Assembly: GCA_948474755.1 (NCBI GenBank)
Contig: CAOLHI010000924.1
Span: 124,001 to 188,000 of the forward strand
Origin: Ctenosaura bakeri
Lineage: Eukaryota; Chordata; Lepidosauria; Squamata; Iguanidae
Direction: 5' to 3'
Length of the DNA: 64,000 bases
A program made the position numbers and the translations under genes. How positions within the stretch are numbered: the stretch's first letter is position 1; the number at the start of each line of letters is the position of its first letter. This document shows positions 24,362-36,700 of the stretch, in pieces. The notes below the pieces were generated by a model, which had not been told where the DNA came from, made no database searches, and saw only the letters and a list, made by a program, of their open reading frames with translations.

Positions 24362-25468
24362 AATCATAGAATCATAGAATCATAGAAATGTAGAGTTGGA
24401 AGAGACCACACGGGCCATCCAGTCCAACTCCCTGTCATGCAGGAACACCCTCAAAGCACTCCCGACAGATGGCCATCAAGCCTCTGCTTAAAAACCTCCA
24501 AGGTAGGAGACTCCACTACTCTCCGAGGCAGCAGATTCCACTGCCGGACAGCCCTGACTGTCAGGAAGTTCTTCCTGAGGTTCAGGTGGAATCTCCTTTC
24601 CTGCAGCTTGAATCCATTGCTCCTTGTCCTGGTTTCTGGAGCAGCAGAAAACAAGCCCCCTCCTTCCTCTACGTGGCATCCCTTCAAATATTTAAACATG
24701 GCTATCATGTCCCCTCTTAACCTCCTTTTCTGCAGACTAAACATACCCAGCTCTCTCAGTCTATCCTCATAGGGCATGTTTTCCAGGCCTCTCACCATTT
24801 TGGTCACCCTCCTCTGGACTTGCTCCAGCTTGTCAATATCCTTCTTGAATTGGGGTGCCCAGAACTGGACACAGTATTCAAGATGGGGTCTAACCAAAGC
24901 AGAGTAGAGTGGTACCAGTACCTCCCTCGATCTAGACACCATACTCCTGTTGATGCAGCCGAGAATTGCATTGGCTTTCTTGGCTGCCGCATCACACTGC
25001 TGACTCATGTTCAGCTTGTGGTCTATGAAGACTCCTAGATCCCTTTCACACGTACTGCTATCCAGCCACGTGTCCCCCATCCTATATTTCTGTATTCCAT
25101 TATTTCTGCCTAAGTGTAGGACCTTACATTTCTCTCTGTTGAATTTCATTTTGTTCGCCCTGGCCCAGCTCTCCAATCTATCCAGGTCATTTTGAATTTT
25201 GATCCTGTCCTCTGGCATATTAGCAACCCCTCCCAATTTGGTGTCATCTGCAAATTTGATGAGCATGCCCTCTATTCCTTCATCTAAGTCATTGATAAAA
25301 ATATTGAACAGCACTGGGCCCAGGACAGAACCTTGTGGCACCCCACTAGTCACTTCTCTCCAGGATGAAAAGCAGCCATCCGTGATCACCCGTTGGGTTC
25401 GGTCGGTCAACCAATTACATATCCAATTAACAGTAGCCCTGTCTAGCCCACATTTTACTATTAATCCA
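24362..25468 (-). mobile_element. CR1 LINE, 5'-truncated, reverse-transcriptase C-terminal part open
   Basis: The left end carries the CR1 3'-terminal repeat (aatcatagaatcatagaa), so the element reads on the minus strand. A 342-codon frame at 24451-25479 is uninterrupted. It includes [20 protein letters not shown] and the catalytic FADD box ([10 protein letters not shown]), followed by the usual CR1 C-terminal region ending in [15 protein letters not shown]. The first few residues come from flanking sequence. Endonuclease and the N-terminal RT part are missing, so it cannot move alone. The intact frame suggests a fairly recent insertion. Confidence 0.93.
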
Positions 25469-25556
25469 CTATTATCCACTATTAATAGATGGAATCTACA
25501 CTATCTACACTATTAATACATGGAATCTATCCACTATTAATAGATGGAATCTACAG
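25461..25556. repeat. Imperfect tandem repeat next to the CR1
   Basis: Units of the form ccactattaatagatggaatc are repeated about three times with changes, directly at the truncated 5' end of the CR1. Confidence 0.75.
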
Positions 25557-26285
25557 CCATGATGGTAACCACAAGATTGTAACGGTCTTAAGAACAGCTT
25601 TGAGCATACTATCAAAACAGAACCTCCATGCCCAAAAGAAGCAAGATATAGGTCGTATCAGAAATGCAAACCTGCACTAGATGGCTCTCTGGTCCAATCC
25701 AGCTGAGCCATTCTTACATTTGATTCAATGGCTCTTTGGCTAGATTAATAGAAGTTAACGGTAAGCAGCAATTCTTGGTACATGTATTATATGAATCACA
25801 AAAGTCATGTGATTTTGACATCCACTCCAAAACAGAGCGGAAAGTGTTTACACTGCAGTCTCAACTAGTAATTACTTTACTATGAGAAGAAAAAGGAGAG
25901 AAGGAAAAATCAGGGGACATTTGGTAAACACACACAGTGAGATTTCAGACAATACTGGAAGCAATACACATGCAATGAGAAAGGGGGGGTCTGGAGTACT
26001 TCTACTTCCACTGCTAACAAGGTTGCTCCCATACCTATTAAAGGAGACACAGTTAAATGACAACAGATGTTCTCCATGGCCTCTTTTAGCCAACTTAGAA
26101 CACTGATTGCCTTGACCTCGAGGCTGGATGCCTGTTCATTTTCCCTAGTCCTCTTCTCCAGTATGTATACATCTGCATTTCATAGTTGCATGGGTCTTTC
26201 TTCAGAGGTCTGGGGTGCCTTAAAACTCTCCACTCAGCAGTGTCACCCTCTTCTCTAATGTGTCTCCCTCTGTGACAGGGACAGG

Positions 26286-26452
26286 GGTCATTTCTGCACT
26301 AGACTGTTATAGCGCTATGATTCCACTTTCAACATCCTATGGAATCCTGGGAGTTGCAGTTTCGGGAGGGGCCAGAAACTGCAAACCCCAGGATTTCATA
26401 GGATGTTGAAAGTGGAATCATAACGCTATAACAGTCTAGTGTGGAAATGGCC
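26286..26452. mobile_element. Foldback MITE
   Basis: GGTCATTTCTGCACTAGAC to GTCTAGTGTGGAAATGGCC with matched arms and the centre gggaggggccagaaactgc. Flanks AGG and AAG (2 of 3). Confidence 0.88.
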
Positions 26453-27746
26453 AAGGATGAGAACTAAACAAGAATGAACTTGTATCTTTGTCACAACATG
26501 GACAGTCTCATAACATTATCTCCCTTGATCTAAGCAGGGGGCAGGCAGTTGCTACAGGGTGTGTTTAGAGGCCAAGAACCATATTTAGAGGTATTTAATC
26601 ATTAAAAAGCTAGATGCTGGATCTATCGCAAGTGATTGCTAAAGCCAATAGGAAAACATGAGGGAAAGCACTGGAGTGGAGTGCAACTAATACTGTTTTG
26701 CAGGCTGAAGCCCTGGAAAGGGTATGCAGCATTAATACTTCCCTTGTGCTCCTTATCAAATAGCTGAGAGCCAGGCAGACAGCGCTTTCCATGGATGAGC
26801 CACACAGGATATCTTTACTTGAACAGGTAAATCTAGGCAACTTGCTCAAAGAGAGTTGTTGAACTGGATTTCTTTTTCTTTTTAACACACCCTGCTGGAG
26901 CAAATATCTGTAACTAAAAAAGTTCCAGGACAGTGCAGACATATCCCTCCATAGGGAATTTGGGAAACATTCCAAAATCCACCTAGTGGATCAAAGCATT
27001 CTGGTAAAACCATCATGCTGATTCTATAGCTACACATCCAATAATGATAGCAGAGGGTTTTATAAGATGAAAGCCTCAGCTAGGTTAGCTTGCAAACATT
27101 CTTGCCACCTTTTATATCCAGTGACTGGCATCCAATAAATACTTAATACAGGCTCTAAGTTTATAGAGGAAGTCCTGGAAAAAGTCTGCACTGCTTTCTC
27201 CTGTGACAATTTACCCAAGGGGAAAAGTAAAATCTCTATTAGATCAGAGACACTGTGTCCGATGAGATATCAGGTTACAGAAGGACAAGGCCGTACTTAG
27301 TAATTGTAATAAATAAAAAATGACACAAGCTCCGATGGTTTGTCATATAAGCAAACAGAAGAGGGACAAACCACAGCCATTTGAATGGTTACAGTGCCAC
27401 AGAGCTTGATGGGACTACAGAATGGCAGCTACTACAGAATTAAATTAAAATACTGCTTTTTGTGCTTGTGGAAGACGAACAGCAAATTGTCTATAAACAG
27501 TCTTATTTAAAAAAAAATCTTGCAGTTTCCCTATTCAATGCAACAGTCTAGACTTACAAACTCATTCCTGAACTCTACTCCCTCCCCCTCACAAAAGAAA
27601 AAGAGAAGAATGTTAATACAATTAGAGTAGTGTGACAAGCGGGGGACAGTTGAGATTGTTGGGTAGTGGCTTCAACGGAGGGCAGTTTGCATAGTTCAGT
27701 CACCACTCTGCTCATTCCTGTAAGTAGTGTTGGCGAGAAAATGGAG
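26453..27746. other. SCARB2 3' flank, probably including its 3' UTR
   Basis: No coding sequence or clear repeat. SCARB2 is transcribed leftwards into this stretch, so part of it should be 3' UTR. I could not decide on a polyadenylation site. Confidence 0.5.
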
Positions 27747-27788
27747 TCAAGATGTCCGGATAAGTGGTGCTCTCTCATCTACAGAACC
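27747..27788 (-). CDS. SCARB2: SCARB2 coding exon 12 with stop
   Basis: Fourteen codons, GSVDERAPLIRTS then TGA at 27749-27747. It carries the DERAPLI lysosomal sorting motif, and ends one serine later than human. Confidence 0.97.
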   Translation of the reverse strand, partial: GSVDERAPLIRTS

Positions 27789-30700
27789 CTGAAATAGAAA
27801 TAAATAAATGAACATGAGATAACAAGGCAGAATGAAAATATAATTTGCTTCCAGAAAAGGGTCAGCTTCATAATTATCAGCATGTCAATCAGTGTAGACT
27901 GACAAATATATTATACCCTGTGTCTGTACTATGGACTTTTGGACTAAATCCAAAATTCAGCCTACCTAGAATAGGATGGGATTTGTTATTTGCAATTAAT
28001 TCAAGTTACTTTACACAGTACTAGCACAGGATTTAGTTCTTTATCACTTGTGCACCAACGTAACTGTCATGGTTTCCCCAGCTGCAAAGAATTTTGGGAT
28101 GGAGTTTAGTGAGGGTGTTATTTGATATTCCCAGTGCCCACTCACAGAACAATGAGATTTAGTGTGTTGTAATAGCTTGAATGTTGCACCAGGACTCTGG
28201 GAGACCAAGGTTCAAATCTCCACTTGACTACAGAAACCTTCAGCAAGTCACACTCTCTCAGCCTCAGGGAAAGCAATGGCAAATCGCTTCTTGATAAATC
28301 TGGTCGGGAAAACCCTGTGATAGGTTTGCCATGAGTCGCGAATTCCTTGGATGCACGTCATCAACAATAAACTCACAAAACTCCTTTCCTGGGAGGAAGG
28401 AACCTTAAAAAACCAGTTTAAGTCTGTATTATGTATATTCTGATTAGGTTTGGTACTTAAACTGGTTTAGTAAGGTTCTTCCTCAGCCTCAAGAAACTGA
28501 CATTCTGTAAAAGGAGACTGGAGATTTCCTTGCTTCCTTTCCTTTCCTTTCCTTTCCTTTCCTTTCTAATAAACAGCACCACTTAACTAAAAGTCTTAAG
28601 AACTGACTTTCATAGGGATCACTTTCTGAACTGATTCTATGAGGACTATATTTGGGGAAATAATACTAGCATAAATTGTTCATCTGGCATTTCTGGAAAT
28701 CTGGAAATGATAATTTGAGCAGAATCTCATGTCTTGCTTACAGACCTATCCCAGGAAAAGTTTTCTTGCTAGGACCTGATCCACACATGGAGATACATCA
28801 CATGGCATTATATTCCAGAGTCCGTGTGCTGTAGTAGTGAATACTGGATTTTATCAGGATTTGATTTCCTGCTCAGCCATGGAAACCTACTGTGCGACCT
28901 TGGGCCAGTCACACTTTCTCAGCCTCAAAGAAAGGCAATGGCAAACCTCTTCTGAATAAATCTCGCCAAAAAAACCCCCTGTGATTAGGATCACCATCAG
29001 TTGGGGTTGATTTGAGGATATATTATAACAAACTGTGTACTTAAAGATTTCAAACTATAGATATTTCAAACTCAATTGGATGTTGTGTCATATCTGTATC
29101 ACCCTGCATGTGGAAAAGTAGCATACCAGGAAGAGTTTGTTAGCCTAACAATCTTTCTGTCAGGTTAAGTTTTTATTCCCATTTTGCCAGGAAAACGGAG
29201 ACATCTGAAAGTAACCCAAGATCACATATCCAACAGATAACAATATTGGTTGGCATAAGTAGCTATGAGATCAATAAGGCAGACCATATGATCTTTTGGG
29301 TTTCACATTTACTGTTGTTAACTGTTGCAAGAAACAGCAGCTTCTGCACTGGTTCTTGCAGCTCTCTTGTCTACTTGGGATGAGATGGCTTAGACAGAGG
29401 GGGATTAAAATCTTTTGTCTTCCTTTCCTGCTTGCTTTTGCTTCCTCTTTCAGTCACCTATCCCAAAACCATCATGGGCAGATAATTAACCCTGACAGAA
29501 CCAGTTAATGATAAGTGACTGCCCTCTGTTGTACAATCTTCCCTCCACCTTTGCAGATTCGACTCTTGCAAATTTGATCATTTGTGAAGTAACCATGCTT
29601 CCCACCCCACATTCTCCTCCTCCCATTCCCTTCCATTTTGTCACTGTGGAGAAAGAAGGCAAGCGAGCCGAGGCAAAAGGCAAGACAATGGAGGGGAGGG
29701 AGAGAGACACGCGTGCACTTTCCATGTGCCCTTCAGAGCTCTCCTCCCCGATTCCATTGCCTCTGCCTCAGCACTGAGAACTCATGCCAAGGCAAAAGGT
29801 AAGGCGGGGGGGGCACACACGCCTCCTTCTCCCCTCTGGAGATTCCCTTTCTTGCCTCTGGCCTGGGCCCTGAGAAGGAAACCTCCCACACCAGAGCCTC
29901 GGAAGGCAAGGGGAGGGGGATCATGGGGGGTTATTCACAACTTTTCCACTTTCCCAAGGGTTCTGTGCCCTGAGCCCTTGTGAATATGGAGGGACCACTA
30001 TAATAGAAAAAGAACCAGCCCACCCGAAACCCTTTGCCCCTCTTCTTGTCTGTCTTTTGGTGAGGGAGGACATGCCACAACATGTCTTTCTCCCATCCTT
30101 TTCTCTTTTAGATTAGTTTTGGAAGAATCGGTCTATTTCTATCCAAAAATGTATTTCCTTAATAAATGCCCCTCCTAAAGTTTCTACACAATTTTCTGCC
30201 TGCAATTTGGTTCTTTTAAACTCATCATCCTAAAATAGTCACCTCTGCTGTGACTGGAGTCACAGGCCTTTCATTCCAATAATGATCTCTCAACCTCCAT
30301 CCCTTCTAATACTAACAACTGAATCTGATCCCCCCACAACCCTACTTTGCCAGGCAGCACCCCAACCAAAGGGTTTCTAGTGCATTGCAGATCTGGGTGC
30401 TGGGAAAGGATGTATGCAGTGCTCTCTCAGTTGGTCACAGGCCATAGATAAGGAGTCGCAGAAGGACCCTGATGGGCTCTCTCCAGCTGCCTGTTCTTAA
30501 TGCACCCCATGACTGCAAGAGTGCTGCAGATGTCATTTCCCAGTGCCCCCATCAGCAGCACCTCGGGAACTGTTCAAGTGGTCCACTGACTGGGGAAAAT
30601 ATAGATGCTGGCGGGGTGATAGGCCTAAATATCCTAAAAGTACCAGATCTCATCTGATTATTGAAGCTAAGCAGGGTCATCTGTGGTTAGTACTTGGAAG

Positions 30701-33700
30701 GAGACTACCAAGGAATACCAGGTGCCACAGGCTATATTTCAGAGGAAAGAACTGGCAAAACCATCTCTGAGTACTCCTTGCCTAAGAAAACCCTGTGAAA
30801 TTAATGGGATTGCCCTAAGTCAACAGGAGAGTTGAAGACACATATACACACAGTCAGATACAGCCAAGACAATGGAGCTCCACAGTTGTGTCTGATGATG
30901 AAGATCTCAGCCCACACTTTGAGATCCACCTCCACCTTGAGTCTTTTAACCTCAGTTCTCCTTCCCCATAATGGACATTGTTACAACCTACCTCAGGGTC
31001 CTGGTGATGATGAGCTGCTTTGTAAAAACAGAAAACTAACACATTTTCCTCATTGAAATTACAGAAAATAATAATAAAAAAACCCATCACAATGGCTAGA
31101 TCCATGCACAATGTCAATCAACTCTTAAATACAGTATTAAAAAAAAAAGAAGCAGCAGCAGCATAAGAGAGAATGAAGCAGGTATTCTAGCTGAGAAACC
31201 AACTGCCAGTTAGCCAGTTTATCTCAACTTCCTGTTCCTCCACTTCTTGTGCACAAGATCAATTTTGCCCCAAACCATCATAACCAAGGGCCCAAGCGTG
31301 GCAGACAACTAGCACAAATATGTGCCTGCTCTTGCAGTTGCAAGAACCTGTTTAAGAAATGAAGCATATGTAAATGTCACCAACAAGCAGGGATAAATAA
31401 ATCTCCCTAGAGCACTCTGGTATGCTCCTTAAGAGTTGCCCTTAGCTAGTTACTGCTTGACAAGTCCTATGTTTCTCTCTCAACCCAATCCACCTTGTAT
31501 GGTTGTTGATAGGACAAAAGTGGGCTAACTCCAACAGTATCATCCTGAGCTGCTTTAAGGAGGAGTGGTGGAAAAGGCAAGTAATAACAATAGTAATTAA
31601 GGTTATTATTTGATCACAGAAGTCTAGCACAGCAGTCATATGGGTTTCAGTCAATTGATCAAATTGTCTCCAGAGAAAACGGCTAAAAGGAAGAGTATGC
31701 TCCCTGTTTTTCAAATGATGAATTTGAAATGATGAACAGGCATCATCTTAAATAGGAGAATGCCTCTTTGCTTGCTTAAGTTGGCTGCCTGGTCTATCTG
31801 GGGCACCACTGCTGTTGATGAATGTATTTTATAAATGGATTGATCTAACTCTAGGATGAGCAAAGTGCAGCCATGGGCCATTTATGTGGCCCCCTGGACT
31901 CCCCAGGAGTCAAAAAAGGCTCTGAAATCCCTCCAAATGCCCTCTAAGTGGTGGAGGAGGCATCTTCCCCAGCTTTTGGGCACCCCTGTGCCAACTGAGT
32001 TTGATGAAAGCCCTCTTTTTAAAACAGGAAGTGATCAGGAAGTGACTTCCACTTATTTCTGCTGTCAAAAAAGACCTTTCTTCAGACAAAATTGGCCCAG
32101 GGGCCTAAAAACACGGCAAAATAGCCACTAGAAGGTGTTAGGGGCACTTTTTTTTATTTTTTTGTAGATAGGATGCACCATGCCCTGGTCTCTTGGGAGG
32201 CTAATGTGGCCTCTAGACTTCCACAGGTGTCCACCTAAGCAATGAACAGTCTAAATGCTGAAGCTCTACAAAACAACAGAGGGCAAGGATAGCCAAAGTC
32301 TAAGACAGCTGAAGCCCAATCATTACAGGTATGGTGATTTTAAGTCTTAAGGCTGGTTCCCAGGCACAAGTTAAGTGTGCTAGCATTTGAGGGGAAAAAA
32401 TGCATGAATGGGCGCCACTGAAAAACTAAATATTTTAAACAGGCCCTGGGTAATTTACAATCAGGTCTTTCATATCTACTTACGGCAATAATTAACTAGT
32501 GGATCATTCATTCATGCAAATCTTCACTGCCAATGAGAGATGCAAAATATAGCCTTAAGACTTCAGAGTTCTCTAGCTATGCTTGGCTTTGGCACTAAAG
32601 TCTACAGCTAGTAAAAATTATCAGGAAAGAGAGAAACTTTTGAGTGTCTTACCATGTGTCTTAAGCCAGCAGCAGAAGTTTGCTGAAGTGTACTTACTCT
32701 GGTTCTACTAAAACCTCTCTGCCCTAGAACAAGCATTTTCAAGAAGACAAAAACAAAGAAAGAGGAAAAAGGAATAAAGCAAAACACAAAAGCGTTCTGG
32801 AAACATTTTTTTTAAAAAAAAATGAGACCAAGAAAAAAGAAAAATTGAAGGGGAAAGATTTCTTTAAAGGAAAAAAAGGTGCAAAACAAATTATAAGGCA
32901 AAGAGTCACCTCCAAATGCTACCTTACCTCTTCTCTCTCCTGTGATGGTCTGCAGGTAAGTACAACAAATACAACTCCAAAAATAAATCCTAGTACCATG
33001 ATGATAAAGGGAATGTTGGTGACCACAGAAGATTCAAAGAGAGCAGCCTTTAGTTTTGTTGCAGATTCTTTGTCCAGCACGAAACTCTAAAGGAGCAAGG
33101 AGGACACAGTTTGACACTGACAGGAAAAAAGATGTCTCAAACTTTCTGAACATGGGCCCCAGTTCTGAGTTTAGTCTGTCTTTTGCTCCATCCCATCCTA
33201 ATACCAATATAATGTGTTCCACATTACATGGAGATTTCTCATGCACGGTGGGTCTAAAGATGGGCATACTAGTTCAACACATCAAACTGCCTCCTAGAAC
33301 CACACACAGAGAAGTTATTGTGAGAATATAGCAGCATCTGCACAATTATACCACTTTGATACCACAATTACGCCACTTTAACAGCAATGGATGAATCCTG
33401 CAGAATCTTAGAATTTGTAAGTTAGTGAAGCACTATACATTCTTGACAAAGAATTCTTTTTTAAAAATCTTTTTATTAAAATAAAAGATATCCAAAGATA
33501 TATCAACATGTATTCAGTTCATCTTTTTCAGGCATTCCCAATTTAAAATAAATAAAATAATTTCCCCTCTCCCTCCTCCCATCTATCTTCCATCTTAATT
33601 GCTTTCCACTGGGATTTATAACTTATATTATTATTCGTTCCTCCAAATTGTTCTCCTTATGTTAGTCTAACCAACTGTCAATTATTTAGTATCTATAATA

Positions 33701-36700
33701 CTGAATTTCTGTAAACTCCACATCCCAGGATTCCATAGGATGGGGCCACAGCAATTAAAAGTGGTATTGGAGTGCTCTAATTGTGTCGAGTGGAAGCAGC
33801 CCCGCGTGGACGGTTGATGTGGCAGCAAGGAAAGGCTAAAATGGATCTATTAAGAGGCGGCTATAAACCAGAAAGACCTGGGTTCAAATCTTAGCACTTC
33901 CATGAACTCTCTTGGTGGGCTCAAGCAAGGCTTTTTCACTCTGTAAAACTGAGTTGTACCATATACGGGCAATAATACTGATCTACCTTGCAGGGTTACT
34001 GTAAGATTAAACTAAGATAATATATGTGCAGAAAGCTCTACAAACTCAACACAACTATATGAATGTCCATTCTTCACATGTTCGTACTAAGCGATGAACA
34101 GATTTCCCAAAGGCTTACCTCATTTATATACAGCACAGGGAAAAACAGAGTTCTGATATTGCCTGTTTGGCTAAAAGAAGATGAAAAAGCAATCAAACAA
34201 GATGAAATCTTACAACAAGTTCATGGAAGATGGTGAAACTTCACTAGCAAATACCATTAAGATTTACTTCAGTTATATAAGATGTTCTATAACATGGTTC
34301 CCTGTGCCGCTCCCAACAAAAAATGGACAAAACATAACCGAAAATACAGTATCAGTTAATAACACAAATGTTTTAGCCGAAAAAAGAATAAACACAAATA
34401 ATACACAGCACAGTGTCTTCACTTCACACTTCACTTGTGTCTTCACATCATAGAGAACAAAAAAAGGGTTATTATGCTAAATGACTCTAAAGAAGGCACT
34501 GGAAGGCATTCCAAAAATTGAATGCCATATTGAGAAAATCCTCCTGCTTTATTTCACTTGGCTGGCTCCACCCCATCCCCTAAACTCAAGGAATGCTTCT
34601 GAAGATGATCTTCCATTTCAGCTAACTAGACACAGGAAGATGTTGTCATAGCACTCCTATCTTGCTTGTGGACTTTCCATAAACACTGGCTGCCCACTGT
34701 GTGAACAGAATGTAGATCCTCTTCGCATGTTTTCACAAAAAGGCGATCTTGCAGGTGTCTTGGTACCATGTGGTTAAACGTTCTAAAGGTTGAAATCCAC
34801 CACTTTAAATTGGCCCAAAACGGCAGGAAAAAAAATTCTACAGTGGATCAAAATTGTCTCGAGGAGATAAAAGGTGTTTCAGGAAATAAGGCTGATCATT
34901 ATTGGGACTGTGTAACTTGGATGTCCCCAATCTTAACGTCTTGGTTTTGTTGCCCATTCATTAACGTGAGAACACAAGAGACATTGACAGAGGTAGAGCT
35001 GCCCAATGGTAATGTTTACTTATTACAGAAAGATTTTTGGAAAGAACAAACATCAACCTAGATTCTTGACTAACGTGTTCTTTTATCACTCTTTGGGACA
35101 GGACTAAAAATTCGTGTAATTCAAAATTCCCTAAACATTTATCTTCACTTTTAATTTATTTGGCCAGTAGATTCTTTGGCACATATACTTTTTCCTCTGT
35201 TTTTACTACCCTATTTTATATATATTTCTGTTTAAATGTTTGCAGAAGATGGGATTGTACATGTTCATGCACATAGATGTATACGGAAAGCTAAAGAGAA
35301 CTACGGTATCTACTTTTTAAGAAGGAACAAAGAATAAAAAAATAAATTAAAAAACTTACAGAAAATCTGGTAGCTTTTGAATGAGAACATTGACTTGCAT
35401 CCGCTTGGCTGCTCGGACCAGTACTCCTGTCAACTGTGGAATAAAGGAAGTTTGATTTACATTTTTCATAACTGTTCAATTTAGAAGCAAACAATCTCAA
35501 CTGGAAGGTAAAGTGTTAGTCAAGTTTGTTGTTGCTCATACATTAGGAAGTAGTTCAGTTTCCCTTACTTGGCAACCAGCAACAAACACTTTAAGACTTC
35601 ATCCAAATGTGGGAATGAAAAGGCTTAAAATAAGGTAAGAGCCCCTTCAAAAGCTAATCTGGCTCTGAGTTGTCTGGGAAGACCTGATCCCCTCCCTGCT
35701 TTCTTACCTGGCAGGGGAGATACCATGATCATGAAGAATTGCAGAGTTTGCAGTATATAGGGAGCCCTGGTGGCGCAGTGGTTAAATGCCAGTACTGCAA
35801 GCCACAAGGTTGTGAGTTCGATCCTGCCGGGCTCCAAGGTTGACTCAGCCTTCCATCCTTTCACAGGTCGGTAAAATGAGTACCCAGCTTGTTGGGGGCA
35901 TGTATATAAATGTTTCTAAATACATGCTATTTGTAAGTTGTTCGCCGCCTCGATCCATATGGAGAGGCGGGATACAAATAATTAATTAATTAATTAATTA
36001 ATTAATTAATTAATTAATTAATTTTCAGCAGCAAGTTGTAAGGTGGGAGAAACTGAAGGAACAGCTTTCTCACGGCCCAACTTTTCACAGCTAAATGTGC
36101 ACTTGAGTCATCTCCAACTCTGCTTCATCAAGCTCCTAAAGCAAATACTCTCAATGGAGAGTCAAATAGCTTGCCAATCAGGAACGAGGTGTGAGCTGGC
36201 AGTCTCCTTTTTCCTGATATATACACTCCTTCACTTACTTGTCTGCAGTAATCACAGTGTGCCATGATATCCAAGTTTGACAAACTTTGGTTTCTACTAA
36301 CCAGGATCTGCCTGTTTATAAAATCAGAACTCATGATTTGAAGTAGCAAACCATAATTTGCACCATTCAGATATCAGAGCAAACTTATGGTTTCTGCAAC
36401 AGGGGGATGTTACCAACAGCAAACCGTAACAGCTGATTTGTCCCCATCTGAAGTCCAAATGGGAGGTGGAAATACAGAGGTGTATACTGATGTTCTGAGT
36501 CGAAACTGGCTACAATTCCAAGCCTCTGCAAAACTTTGTTTAGTGCTGAAAATTGACATACATTACTGATTGTTTTTTTTCCTGTGATAATCAATGCAGT
36601 TAGGACATCTACAAAAGAGCTGCAAGTGGCAGACTCAGGCTTCTAAGCAATGCATTTACTCCAGATTCTTCCAAGGTCAATAGTGCCAATTCATGTGGCT

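Noticed and set aside
30622..30735. 5S rRNA gene
   Set aside because: The 5S-like part has many substitutions, no terminator in the right place and a SINE tail, so it is a retroposon.
35757..35830. tRNA gene
   Set aside because: A- and B-box regions are present, but no cloverleaf can be completed and a SINE body follows.
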